A stretch of DNA of 64,000 nt from Lingula anatina. Lineage: Eukaryota > Brachiopoda > Lingulata > Lingulida > Lingulidae. This document shows positions 25,711 through 37,820 of this stretch, piece by piece. A model generated the notes under the pieces. That model did not search any database and was not told where the DNA came from. It was given only the letters and a program-made list of their open reading frames with translations. The stretch lies in contig NW_019775378.1 in the NCBI RefSeq assembly GCF_001039355.2, positions 356,204 to 420,203 on the forward strand, read 5' to 3'. How positions within the stretch are numbered: position 1 is the stretch's first letter; every line of letters begins with the position of its first letter. The position numbers and the translations under genes are program-made.

Positions 25711-27028
25711 GATGCTAGATTTTCCTAACTCCGTCTCTGCTTGGACCGGTTATGTGGTTGACTTCACCTAAAACGGCTTTCTGTGAGTCTCCAAATTTTT
25801 TGACAGTGTCGTCTTGAATGGCTTGCTTCATGAGCTTTCACAGCTTTTATTTCGGTCGCCGGAGTGAACGCTTGAACACTGTGTGGGCGTTCCGTAACGT
25901 CACACGTAAATTGGATAATTCCATTGCTAGAAGAAGAGGGGGTGAAAACGACGTCGACGAAAATAGCGAATTTCAAAATCATTAATGGATTTCTGTCATG
26001 TGAGATTTTAAAGGAGTATGGATTCTGGTATAGTTTTCGAGGAAGAATGATTAACTAATATCCTCCACGCGCGGAACAAGGACGGTTATCAGTTTTGAAC
26101 ATGCTTGCTTTATTTAATGCTGCAGTTTGAGCATTGATTGGTTTCACCGCAACTTGAATAGTTACCCAAAAGCATGGAAACCAAACCCCTGCAAGGTGCG
26201 GTAAATGGATCGGGCGGAACTCGCGCTGGAGGAAGATAAGCAACCTTTACTATAATCCACCGCACTATTCCTATTTACTCTGAGAGATCGAATCCGCGAT
26301 CAACAATCTGAGCGCTTTCGTAATTGCGGATTCCGTTCAAGTTGTTTTGTCTTGCAAATAGCTCTCTCGCGTCACTGGCGGGAAGGAAAGTGTATCGAAC
26401 CTGGCTGTAAATACTTGAAAACTACAAATAAAATGGCTAAGAGATTGATGGGCCCCTGTATTACTAAGTGACACGGGAAGCCAGGTATTAGACGGAAGGT
26501 GCATGGATCCCCATGTGGTTCTTTCTGAAAGTATTGATAGGGGAAGTGACGACAATTTGCTTTTGTCCTGGTTCGATCGAGCACCCTGTGTGAGTCCATT
26601 AGCGACATTATTCCGGTGAGAAAATCTCGCGAAAAACGATTTTTGCAGTAGGCCTACACTGCAACGAAAGGGGGTTTGATAACAAAAGACAGCAAAACTG
26701 CCAGTGCGTCCATCACAGGCAACAGCAGCATTCACGGCCATATCGGTACCATCCGAAGTAATAATTTGGAACTAAATGGTTTGGCACCATGTAGCCGTCT
26801 TGGGACTGAAAGCCGCACAGCCTTCCCAAGCAGATAAAGAAACTCGTGGACAGAAGAGTTTTTTTACAGGAACCTGTCAATGAATAACTTTAATCACTAC
26901 GAAGCACTATGCTGATACGTCGTTAAAGGAACCAGTCTTTGCACTAATTTGAAAATCGTTTCAAAGAACGCTGCAGCATTGCCTTCCTCATTGCGAAATA
27001 CATTGCACCTCTCTCGCTCAGCTGCAGG
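25711..27028. promoter_or_regulatory. Candidate divergent promoter and 5'UTR exon for the transporter gene
   Basis: The sulfotransferase-like gene reads leftward from 25710. On the plus strand a perfect donor, CTGCAG|GTAAGT, occurs with the exon side ending at 27028, without a convincing coding frame before it. The transporter gene's first coding exon at 37821 begins directly after an acceptor, so it needs an upstream non-coding exon. This donor is a good candidate. The stretch 26040-26860 is visibly richer in CG dinucleotides than its surroundings. The 134-codon minus-strand frame at 26337-26741 inside it lacks family resemblance. The whole proposal is inference. Confidence 0.3.
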
Positions 27029-30000
27029 TAAGTACATATCTTTGTCATTACCTTCTCACATTTTCAATCTTTCTATATCCCGAAACCAATCAAGAAGACA
27101 CCGGAGATAAATATATGGCTTGGAACGATTATTGGGCTTCTTGGCAAAGATCTCTGCCGGGCACATTGCCTCGCTGAACCAAATGATTACAAATTGATGC
27201 CCTTACGACAATATTGTCCAGGCAAGGGGAAGGCAATATCAGAATACTTGCGTCTCAGCACACATTTCCATTTCTGGTATCAATGTATTATCTCCAAGGT
27301 TTGATCACATAAGACTATTCTTAATGACAGTTAAAAGGTCTAAGGTAAGGCGCTGTATGTATTATTCAACGACTGATGATGGATCTTGCGTACTGTGATA
27401 CGGACATAAAGCTTTGGTATATTTCGGTATTAATTTGGTTTAAGTTCCAATGCACCGTCTCCCCACCCTTCACTCACAACACAAAACTTTTTTCTGCATA
27501 TTATTTGAAGTATATTTAAGCTTTGAGTATGCGGTAATATGTCGATTTAATGCACATGTATGTATGTGTTTCGGTATATGTTTAGGTATATTTTGGTATA
27601 TCATTTCATTTTAGTTCCACGTATCAGATACAAGGAAACGTTTACCAAGCACTCTGAATAATTCACTGGAATTGTTGTAATTAACTGACCGTGTTTGCCT
27701 TCTCGAATGAAAACGTATTTTCCATACAGAAAATCAGAAAAAAACAAACAAAAAAAGTTGACTTACATTGTGCTCCAAATAAGAATGGTAAAAGAGCCGG
27801 AACGTTATATCAAATTCCCAGGAAACAAATTTAGTTATTCTTAAATATAAGTTATATTAGTGCTTTTTGATATTTTACCTAGTGCAAGGCGATGTGAAAA
27901 TGAACACCAAACAACGAACTTCTATGAACTTCACATTATTTTTCCTGTTTGTGTGAAAGTGTTTTAACGAGTAATTCAATGTCATAATACATATAATAAA
28001 TTATTGTTAAATCACATTTGCTAATTTGTTCACCACCAACATGAATTTTGTTTCATGAAAATCAATTCTACTCTTTATTTCCACTTTCCTACACATTGCA
28101 AGGCTTTATACAATGCTGTGGCACACGTTTCTCGATAAGAATATTAATAACAAAGATGTCTTGAGTAAGGGGATGATCTTTGTGGCATTGTGGTTTGTGC
28201 CCTTTTTGTACTAAGGTATAATTCGGTGTATAAATGGCAATTGCATACCTTAATGTATGAGTCTACCAAATGTTTCGCAGGTCTGTAAAGGTACACTTTG
28301 CTGCGATACGAAATGCATTAACACAAGCAGTTGCTGCCATTGCGAAGCAAATAATCTGTAAAAGCAGCAGCACTTTCTTATCATATGAACAGCACGCGGC
28401 CCCGAGGGGATAATAATAAATAACGCGTTAAGGTTCTATTGTCTGAAATATCCAGAAATCGACGTTTCATCTCTGAGTGCTCGGATATCCTTGCCAAGTG
28501 TATAAAATTACAGCATCTCATCTCTGCTGTCTTCCATCGGAAAAGCTGTTGTCCTTGGCTTAATAGCAGTTAAAGTATCTTCTAGCGTGCAGCACTTAAA
28601 CGTTACGTCATTAACAAACTGTTTTGTCTCAGTGCGTGAAATCGCCCATAAATAATGTCATACGTCAGTCATGTCGGGAGGTATATATAATGAACGTCAT
28701 GGGATGGGTATCTGTCCTCAGGAATTTATTCATGCAACTTTGCTTTATCGTTATCAGATCTTTAGAGACAATCTCTCCTTTCAGCCGTCACTTAATACAA
28801 CTGTTTTAACCGGAACGCAATGTTTCTGCGAATGTGGACCTGTTTTACTCTTCCGTCGTTTACATTTCCACGAGTTTCAACACATTTCGATATTCTATAC
28901 GTTATTGTCTAAAATTAATATGGTGATGTGACCCAAAGCTGAAAAGTGTAACGAGTTCTTTTATCTAAACTCCTAGACTTTGATTCACTAGATTCACCAC
29001 CCCGTTCTGTACAATAAAGCTGTTTTCAAAGGCAAATGATTTTGTTTTACAATTTGCTATGATTCACGTATTTGTCACGCCGTTCTTTGCCGTGAAACAC
29101 TTATTTCTCAATCAATTTCTGTTCAGTTTTCGAGTGTCAAGTACACATTTTAGAAGAACTCTTTTGTCTAAAATGCAAAGTTTTAATTGGTGTCTAATAT
29201 GTGATGGAAGGACGTTAGTAAGGTATATAGACATTAAGAATTTTAGTGCGTATTTCGCAACTTTCTTCATGTGCATTTGGCCTCGTGTACACGATAGAAA
29301 TTATTACAGAGAATTGCTTTTGAAAAACCCATCCCATGTAAAACAGAAATGGGGGTCTTTTCTCATCTGAATTTGGCCACTTGCCGAGAAAAGGATAGAA
29401 GTGTTTTGTTTATGTGCTTAATTGTTCATTTTGTTCATCACATAAGGTTGTCCCACAGATATCTGTTTTTTTTCCTTTTTTAGATTTTAATGTTTGTAGT
29501 TGTGGAACCACGTCTACGTTTATATGTTTTATAAGGCACTTTTGTAGGTTTCTTAGCATTAAGGACCTTTTATCTCAGGTGGCCAAGAAAGAAATATACA
29601 GGAAATGAATGAATGATTATAAAGGAATATTAGTCAGCAGGTGAGAACTTCAACAAGACTCGGAGTGTATGAACACCTAGTCAAAGTTCAACCACATCAA
29701 AATATTATTCATAGTTAATACCCTTCTTTTCGCATTAATTTTTTTCACATTTGTTCTTTGAAATACATGTAAAATACACAACAATTGAAACTGTATATAT
29801 ATTGTAGGTTTTTCACCATTTTATTCAATAGAATCGGTTACAAACTTATGATATGTGTAACTGCATTTGATAACGTTTGTACATGTTATTCAAAACTGGT
29901 CTTTGGATTACTTGTGTTTAATGCCATTGCGTGTCTACACAATGTTGAACCGCTTTCATACAAACAGAATATAAATGATCGAATACATCATCTACGTAAA

Positions 30001-30411
30001 GCTACGATGATCTAGTTGCGTCCACAGTTCCCTAAAAGATCCGTCTAAAGCCAAAGGAACATCAAGTGGCCTGTGAGACTTCCTGGCAGCGACTGGGCGT
30101 TCATCTTATGTGAACTCTTCGACAATAACATTTAGAAGTAGATGGAAAGAATGATTTATCGCAACCCGGTCCGCTCGGGGGCTTTCTTTAATTACGGACT
30201 TTAATTTCCTTTTTAACGAGTTTCATTTTTTCTGACAGCCGATAAGTTATAACAATTAACGTTGCGCGCAGCGTATCCTGAGCTTTTCTTAGACGTCAGG
30301 TCGCACAAGAGAAAACAGGGGTGGGGCAGAATTGTACTGAGTTAAGGCCTCTGTGGAAATTGTTGCCTTACCCACGCGATTTTGAAACTTCCCACACATA
30401 TCGCAGAACTA

Positions 30412-30572
30412 GGCGCCAGCAACTGCCAATTTTTAAAAGTGGTATATTCAACGGACTGGCTTGGTGGCATTATAACAATAGTAGATCTCAGAAATAGGCG
30501 CCAGCAACTGCCAATTAACACAATATTTAAAAGTGGTATATTCAACGGACTGGCTTGGTGGCATTATAACAA
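30412..30572. repeat. Two-copy tandem repeat, period about 85 bp
   Basis: GGCGCCAGCAACTGCCAATT occurs at about 30412 and 30497. Each is followed by TTTAAAAGTGGTATATTCAA and GGACTGGCTTGGTGGCATTA. Copy 2 carries an 8-9 base insertion after CCAATT. The repeat ends just before the larger duplicated block at 30591. Confidence 0.85.
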
Positions 30573-30590
30573 TGGTGCATTGTGTTACTT

Positions 30591-33541
30591 AAAAACGGTT
30601 CTGGGTAATATAGCAAGAGATATTCCACTCGTCGTTTAATTTTCAAGTTAATGTCCTTCAAAACGATTCTTTATCTTGTTGAAGAGAGAAAACGAAGCGA
30701 AGTGCCACGGTCTAGGTGGGGGATAGATCGTTTTTCATCAGGTATTCTATAGTTGGAACTCCAGTCTTTAGATTTATGTCTCTGATACTGATTAATACTA
30801 AAGTCAGAGAGAATAAAGAGTGGCTGATAGTGTAGAAAATGGATGAAAAAAGTCCCAATTAAATTAGAAAAATGCCAAGATTATATTATTGATCATATGA
30901 ATGTATATTTATAAGTGTGTATACGGTAATGTGCAACTAAAATTAACAAAAATCAATCCATCAAATGTGTTGTCATTTGCCATAGTTTGGGTGCATTTCA
31001 ATTTTACCGAGTGGATAATATTTTGTATTAACCAATATAAAAGGATGTAATGAATTTTATTATTTTTGTTAAGATTTGTTAGAAGGTAAATTATAGAAAA
31101 AAGGGCAACACAAAGGTAGATAAATTATAGATGCTAAAATAGACACTACTTCTCGAAAGACGGAGAACTTGCCAATCTGGCACATTGGAGATATATCTGG
31201 TTGACACGCTGCAAAAAGCGTGTTGAGCTTTTTCAAAAACCATGAAAAGGAAAGTTGATCCCAATTTGGTAACCACTACATGATTTGAAACATACCATGT
31301 TTAATTAATTCAATTTGGATCACATATTAAGGAAGTGCAATACTGGGCCATGCAAGAGGTGGCTCATAATGACAAAGCCTTTCCGCCTTGTGGGCAGAAT
31401 TTCAAACATGGGAAACGTGACGTTTATTGAACTTTGTAGGCTTAACAAAACGCGCGAAATCCTTTTTATACAAAAAGTAGCTTTGCATTCGCACTTTGTT
31501 TTCAGTACATATTGGAAACATATATCGCGTTTATGACTGTTTTGTACGCCGAGTACCTTTAAAAAATTTCCAACAATTAATTGATATTATCGTACAAAAC
31601 GTGTTAATTGTACTCAGTTCTTGTTTTCTTGTTTGTGGAATAATTTTTGATATTTTTAAATTTATTGTAATCTTTTGTTTTTTATTTTTAATCATAATAT
31701 ACAATATATGTAGAAACACTGAGATTTAAAAGGGCAGAATTTTGATATGTTCGATATGTTAATCTGAAAAAGGACAAAATGGCAATAGTCGTAAAAAGTT
31801 TTTTAGTATGTTTTTTTCCTAGTATGTCTGATTACTGCATACCACAATAAGACAACAAAATTTATTATTTATTTATTAAATATCTAGTAAAGGTAAATTT
31901 AAAATTTTAGCGTGTCTATATAAGTCTGTCTGTAGAAGTTCAATGTATTTAAATCACATTCAATAATTCTGCAATGGTAAAGGCACGATGACCATCTTTA
32001 GGGTATGTTTCGTATCCTGTTTCCTCAGCTGAATGTCATTTCAAGATCCTTTAGTTTGTACTTTTTGGACTTATTTGCATAGAAACTTTTCTTANAAAAA
32101 CGGTTCTGGGTAATACAGCAAGAGATATTCCACTCGTCGTTTAATTTTCAAGTTAATGTCCTTCAAAACGATTCTTTATCTTGTTGAAGAGAGAAAACGA
32201 AATGAAGTGCTACAGTCTAGGTGGGGGATAGATCGTTTTTCATCAGGTATTCTATAGTTGGAACGCCAGTCTTTAGATTCATGTCTCTGATACTGTTTAA
32301 TGTTAAAGTCAGAGAGAGTAAAGAGTGACTGGTAAAAATGGATGAAAAATAGGTCCAATTAAATTAGAAAAATGCCAAGATTATATTATTGATGTATATT
32401 GTATAATGTATATTTATAAGTGTGTATACGGTAATGTGCAACTAAAATAAACAAAAATCAATCCATCAAATGTGTTGTCATTTGCCATAGTTTGGGTGCA
32501 TTCTAATTTTACCTAGAGGATATTATTTTGTATTAACCAGTACGAAATGATGTAATGATTGTTATGATTTTTGTTAAGATTTGTTAGAAAGCAAATTATA
32601 GAAACAAGGGCAACACAAAGAAAGAGAAATTATAGATGCTAAAGTAGACACTATTTCTTGAAAGACGGAGAACTTGCTAATCTGGCACATTGGAGATATA
32701 TCAGGTTGACGCGCTGTAAAAAGCGTGTTGAATTATTTTCAAAAACCATGAAAAGGAAAGTTGATCCTAATTTGGTAACCACTACATGATTTGAAACATA
32801 TCGTGTTTGGATCACATATTAAAGAAGTGCACTACTGGATCATGCAAAAGGAGGCTCATAATGACAATGCCTTTCCACCTTGTGGGCAGAATTTCATATA
32901 GTGAAAACGTGACGTTTATTGAACTTTGTAGGCTTCACAAAACGCGCGAAATCCGTTTAAGACAAAAAGTAGCCTTGCATACGCACTTTGTTTTCACTGC
33001 TTTTGGAAACATATATCGCGTTTATGATTGTTTTGTACACAGAGTACCTTTCAAAATTGTCCAACAATTAATCGATATTATCATACAAAACGTGTTAATT
33101 ATACTCAGTTCTTGTTTTTTGTTTGTGGAATAATATTTGATATTTTTATTGTAATCTTTTGTTTTTATTTTTAATCATAATATACAATATACGTAGAAAC
33201 ACTGAGATTTAAAAGAGCAGAATTTTTATATGTTCGATATGTTAATCTGAAAAAGGACAAAATGACAATAGTCGTAAAAAGTTTTTTAGTATGTCTTTTT
33301 TCTAGTATGTCTGATTACTGCATGCCACAATAAGACAACAAAATTTATTATTTATTGATTAAATATCTAGTAAAGGTAAATTTAAAATTTTAGCGTGTCT
33401 ATATAAGTCTGTATGTAGAAGTTCAATGTATTTAAGTCACATTTTTAGGGTATGTTTCGTATCCTGTTTCTTCAGCTGAATGTCATTTCAAGATCCTTTA
33501 GTTTGTACTTTTTGGACTTATTTGCATAGAAACTTTTCTTA
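30591..33541. repeat. Duplicated 1.45-1.5 kb block joined by a single N
   Basis: Copy 1 (30591-32094) and copy 2 (32096-33541) both begin AAAAACGGTTCTGGGTAATA and end CATAGAAACTTTTCTTA. They stay collinear throughout, with scattered substitutions and small indels, including a deletion of about 40 bases in copy 2 near 33440. The only base between them is N (32095). Two explanations fit: a recent tandem duplication, or two alleles placed end to end by the assembler. The N at the exact junction favours the second. The block has no recognisable coding content. Confidence 0.9.
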
Positions 33542-33609
33542 ATTAGATCTAAAATTTAACAATAAATTGTCAAAAGTGTCCTTTGTCAAACAAATAGCCA
33601 ATACAAATG

Positions 33610-33897
33610 GGGCCATTTAGAATAGATGATCCCAGTACAATCTGATCCGCCGATAAAGTATGGCTGACCCTACTTCAAAAGCGATGCCGCCGATTTCCGA
33701 TGGTCTCCCCGCCTCCACACGCGCCATAAGACGGATTAAAACTCGACTTCGAGGTTAAATTGCTAGACCCCTGCAGCGACGGTGCGTGTGGAGGCGTGGA
33801 GACCATCATGGAATTAGCGGCATCACTTTTGAAGTGGGGTCGGTCATATTTAGTCGGCGGATCAGTTAGTACTCGGATCATCAATTCTGAATGGCCC
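33610..33897. mobile_element. Palindromic foldback element, 117-bp arms
   Basis: The left arm (about 33610-33725) starts GGGCCATTTAGAAT. The right arm (33781-33897) is its reverse complement with scattered mismatches, including matching CTGATCCGCCGA, ACTTCAAAAG and CCTCCACACGC blocks. The spacer is about 55 bp. This is the structure of a foldback MITE. It is richer in GC than its surroundings. The 76-codon minus-strand frame across it is a by-product of the palindrome. Confidence 0.85.
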
Positions 33898-34927
33898 GAT
33901 GGCAAAGAATTGCTGTAATGTGTTCTTACTTATTTGTTTTGCAAAATATATATACATTAATTTTGGTAAAACTGGACTTTATTTCTAACATGGCACTTTG
34001 AAATACAAGGAGTAGACTGTGCACCTGCCAGTTGGAGAGGTTACCAGTGCATGAATCGGCCTCTTAGGTTGTTTCAGTTAAAAATTGACAGAAACTCTCC
34101 GAAGGCGAAAAAAGACTGTTTTGCAATTTGCAATTATGTGTTCAGCCATGGTACATTTGTCTTCAATAAATACAATTTAAAAAAAACCTGAAACTTGAGC
34201 AATTAAAAATTTCAGTTATTTAAAAAGGGCCATGTGTTTGTATTTACATGTATTACCTTCATCACTAACTTTCATCGACTCTTATCTTTCAGACTTAAAA
34301 TGATATGCTTAGAGCAGAAGAGAGAGTCTACTAACATGAAGCAAGATATTTTGCCTTTTAGTGTTATGCTAGGTCTCTTTATACCTTAATTAGAGATCGG
34401 GTAATGCCAGCAACTTTTTTTATTTCTTTCTTTCTTGGAACAAACTACCTACGTTTCTAATCTCCAGCGGGAGTCATGCATAACTATGAGTTATAGGATT
34501 GTACAAAGATTAAAGTTGTAAATGTCAACCGTGATTAACTTGCCGTCTGCGCAATATTCCAAGGTCCGCCACGCTATTACTTTCACCCTTAAGGTCACTT
34601 TTTCCCATTCTCTGGCTGGATTTTTGATTTGAAAATTATCCCATGAAATCAAGTACTAATTGTAACAGCAAATTATTTTTGTTGCCCAGTGCAATTGGCA
34701 TGTGATTCATTCATTTTTTGTTTTCCGAGTAATCGATTAGCCCAGGAGCCGATGTTGAAATTCTGGCGCCAGGCACTTTCCAATTTTTATACAAATATAT
34801 TTAAATGATACTTCTCCGTTTTTTAGCTAGAGGTTAAAGGTTAACTCCCTGTCTTACTGAACATAATACTGGCTTAGATGTCTGAAGAGCCTGTTGTTCA
34901 ATTATAAGGGAATGTGCATTGTATAAT

Positions 34928-34957
34928 CATAGATAGATAGATAGATAGATAGATAGG
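34928..34957. repeat. (TAGA)n microsatellite
   Basis: About seven TAGA units. Shorter TAGA runs recur near 35114 and inside the duplicate copy near 35336. Confidence 0.85.
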
Positions 34958-34991
34958 TGGATGGAAAATACTGTGCAGATCATCTTCTCTG

Positions 34992-35434
34992 CCAAACATG
35001 ACTGAGTATTGTCAACACCGGCTGAAATCCCAGAGGGAGAGGTACGAGACGGCAACGTCCTTACTTTTTATGTCTGTTGTAACTGTTATATCTCCAAAGA
35101 CAAAAAACTTAATAGATAGATAGATAGTAAGATGCATACTCTAAAATAAAAATTTAAATCCCATTTCGCCCATTTAAATGACATCAATATAAAGCTAGGG
35201 CAAACGTTTTATNCCAAACATGACTGAGTATTGTCAACACCGGCTGAAATCCCAGAGGGAGAGGTACGAGACGGCAACGTCCTTACTTTTTATGTCTGTT
35301 GTAACTGTTATATCTCCAAAGACAAAAAACTTAATAGATAGATAGATAGTAAGATGCATACTCTAAAATAAAAATTTAAATCCCATTTCGCCCATTTAAA
35401 TGACATCAATATAAAGCTAGGGCAAACGTTTTAT
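34992..35434. repeat. Identical 221-bp duplication across a single N
   Basis: 34992-35212 and 35214-35434 appear identical over 221 bases by reading both, with N at 35213 as the only separator. Exact identity with N at the join is what unmerged contig overlap looks like. I regard it as an assembly artefact rather than biology. Confidence 0.9.
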
Positions 35435-35889
35435 TCTAAAGCGCGGCATATTTATCATTTAAGACAGCTCTCATTTAGAAACACCAGTTTCTATTAGAAA
35501 CACCAACTTCACTGCCTTGTAGCTTGGGGCATTTAATGTTGATTTCAAGTAGTATCAGCGTGTACATTCTAGCATCAGTGCGTGCTTGTAACCTATCTAA
35601 AGAAGTGATCGTTTAAATCTGTTTGCATTTTTAGATCCCCCTTACAAAAAAAAAACAAAACTGTATAATAGATGGACCAAATGGCTATTCGGCAATAAAT
35701 TTGACAACTGGCAAAGACTTTCTGCCTCCCTAAGACCGACGTAGGTCAAGCAATTTAGTTTCTGGTTCATTTAGTGACAAAGGTTATTTAAAGTGTATAG
35801 GTATCTTGGACACAGTAAGTTCATTATTCAAGATGGCCAGCTGATTAGTCACACGAATGCAACATAAAAATCTTAGTGGCATTGCTTAA

Positions 35890-37503
35890 GGTAGATCGGT
35901 CGTTACGTAATTTGACGATTTGCGCAATTTCAGCGCATCGTCAATCGTCTCTAACGACACTTCAGTCTGGTTTATCAATTTGAGGAAATAAAACAATTAT
36001 CTATAAGATAAACACACATTATCAACTTGTCTGTAACTCTGTATGATCGATACAGATTTTCGACAACATTTGTCGACTATGATTCCATGCGACGACTGTA
36101 GCACGTTCATAGACTTGCCCTTCAAGAAATCGTCGGAATAGCATATTGGCACTAGAAAAAGTATGACAGCTAAAGCTCACAAATTATGCACATAGGTGCT
36201 ATATCATGTAAAGAATAAGTGTTGTAAATTCCAGTCAAATCGGCTGCGTACATTTTGAGGTAGAACGCCCTGAATGTGCTGCATACCGCAGCTTAGATTT
36301 CGACGAAAACCGGAAGTGCGTCGTAACGCCACTCATTTGGACTAAGAGAAATTTGGACTGAGCAATATTTCGTAACTTATACAAATGTTCAGAAAATGGC
36401 CATACAGCTTGAAGAAAATTCACTAATCAAAATTGAAACTACGTTATAATATACAGAAAAAATTGTGCACTTCTGACCTCGACTTGTCAGTGTCAGTGTA
36501 AACAAAGTGTACTGAACGCACCGCAAGGAAGCACGTGAATGCCGCATTTGATACTTTGTATCAGACGATTCATTTTACTTGACAACACAGTGTTTACGAT
36601 GTCACGTAATTTTATGTTCATAAATAAATAACAACGGCAATAAACTATTTTCATATGCATGAGCATTTCCCTTATTACTCTCTTCAATAATTTTGTTGTG
36701 AAGTTAATGGCTTACACTTTCGCATCAGTATGACAAATCTGAAAATAGCTGAGTATACTCACTTCAACTGTTAAACGTAATGAAAGTTTTTAATGTACTT
36801 AGATGTCTCTCCACACACACACACACACACACAAAAAGAAAAAGAAAAAAAGAAAAAAAAAAAAGAAAAAAAAACGATTTAGTGCAAAAACACCCATTTC
36901 CCCATTGATTTGAATGGGGACTTCCGACTAGTGCGTCACACAGGGTGTTAAGCACTTCAACTTTGCGTAGTTCTCTTATTTGGTCGGCGACCCCCAATTT
37001 TTTTGGCAAAATTTAAATCTACTTGGATGCCTCTTTACACAAAACGTTTTTTTTTTTAATTCAAACGTTAGAAAAATCATTAAAAATAACGTTTTGGTGA
37101 AAAGCACCCATTTTCCCATTGGTTTGAATGGGGACTAGTGCGTCACGCAGGGTGTAATGCACTTCAAGTTGGCGTAGTTCTCTTATTTGGTCGGTGACCC
37201 CCATTTTTTTTGGCAAAATTTAAATGTACTTGGAGGCCTCTTTACACAAAAATTTTTTTAAAAAAATTCGAACGTCAGAAAGTCATAAAAAATAATGTTT
37301 TAGTGAAAAAACACCCATTTTCCCATTGATTTGAATGGGGACTAGTGCGATATGCAGGGTGTATCATATTTGGGCCTAGTTCTCTTATTTGCTCGGTAAC
37401 CCCCAATTTTTTTTGCAAATTTTTAATGTACTTGGGTGTCTCTTCAAACAAAATTAAAAAAAAAAAAAATTCGAACGTTGGAACATGTAACGACCGATCT
37501 ACC
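35890..37503. mobile_element. 1.6-kb non-autonomous DNA transposon, TTAA target site
   Basis: The ends are perfect 17-bp inverted repeats: GGTAGATCGGTCGTTAC at 35890-35906 and its reverse complement at 37487-37503. Each end is bordered outside by TTAA (35886-35889 and 37504-37507), as a TTAA target-site duplication would be. TTAA insertion is known for piggyBac and Kolobok elements; the GG...CC termini look more like Kolobok, which is inference. The interior has no transposase frame. Its right half is an array of about 210-bp tandem repeats. The element ends about 320 bp before the first coding exon of the transporter gene. Confidence 0.85.
36785..37480. repeat. Internal tandem array, period about 207-214 bp
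   Basis: Repeat starts (CACCCATTT) occur at about 36891, 37105 and 37312, with a partial unit before the first. Each unit contains the small hairpin CCCATTGATTTGAATGGGG, then GTTCTCTTATTTG, GGTCGG or a variant, ACCCCCA, and TTTGGCAAAATTTAAAT, ending near TTCGAACGT. The last unit runs straight into the right terminal inverted repeat of the enclosing element, so the array is part of the transposon. Confidence 0.85.
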
Positions 37504-37820
37504 TTAAGATGATTAAGTGACTAATAAACTCAGTCACACTGACCAAGGTTCAGCTTTCAGAGTTGGCATATCATGTTGTTTCAATTTTGGAAAAAAGTCT
37601 TTATTAAGCATATTGTTAATCAAAGGTAACGGATTTTACTAAGGTCTTGGCATTTATGTCATTGACTGTTTTCAGATGTTTTCTATCTAGACAGATCTAT
37701 ATACACTATATAATGCATATTGCTTTATAATTATTTTATTCAAGCTATCCAATCTTTGCTCTACTGAACTGACAAAATCAACAACAAAATCTCTGGGACA
37801 TCTTTTTTTTATTTTTTAGT

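Larger units (their letters stand above)
27029..35889. other. Gene-free region, possibly first intron of the transporter gene
   Basis: I found no exon with coherent splice sites here. Reading frames of 60-108 codons occur on both strands but show no domain or family resemblance. Apart from the repeats listed separately, the sequence is AT-rich and unremarkable. If the donor at 27028 serves the gene at 37821, this is intron; otherwise it is intergenic. Confidence 0.4.

Noticed and set aside
26337-26741. 134-codon minus-strand frame
   Set aside because: It lies in a CG-richer, probably regulatory region, with no domain, no splice context and no coding-like conservation pattern.
28624-29608. 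Several plus-strand frames of 61-103 codons
   Set aside because: AT-rich frames without domain resemblance or coherent splice junctions.
33675-33905. 76-codon minus-strand frame
   Set aside because: It lies wholly inside the palindromic foldback element and has no family resemblance.
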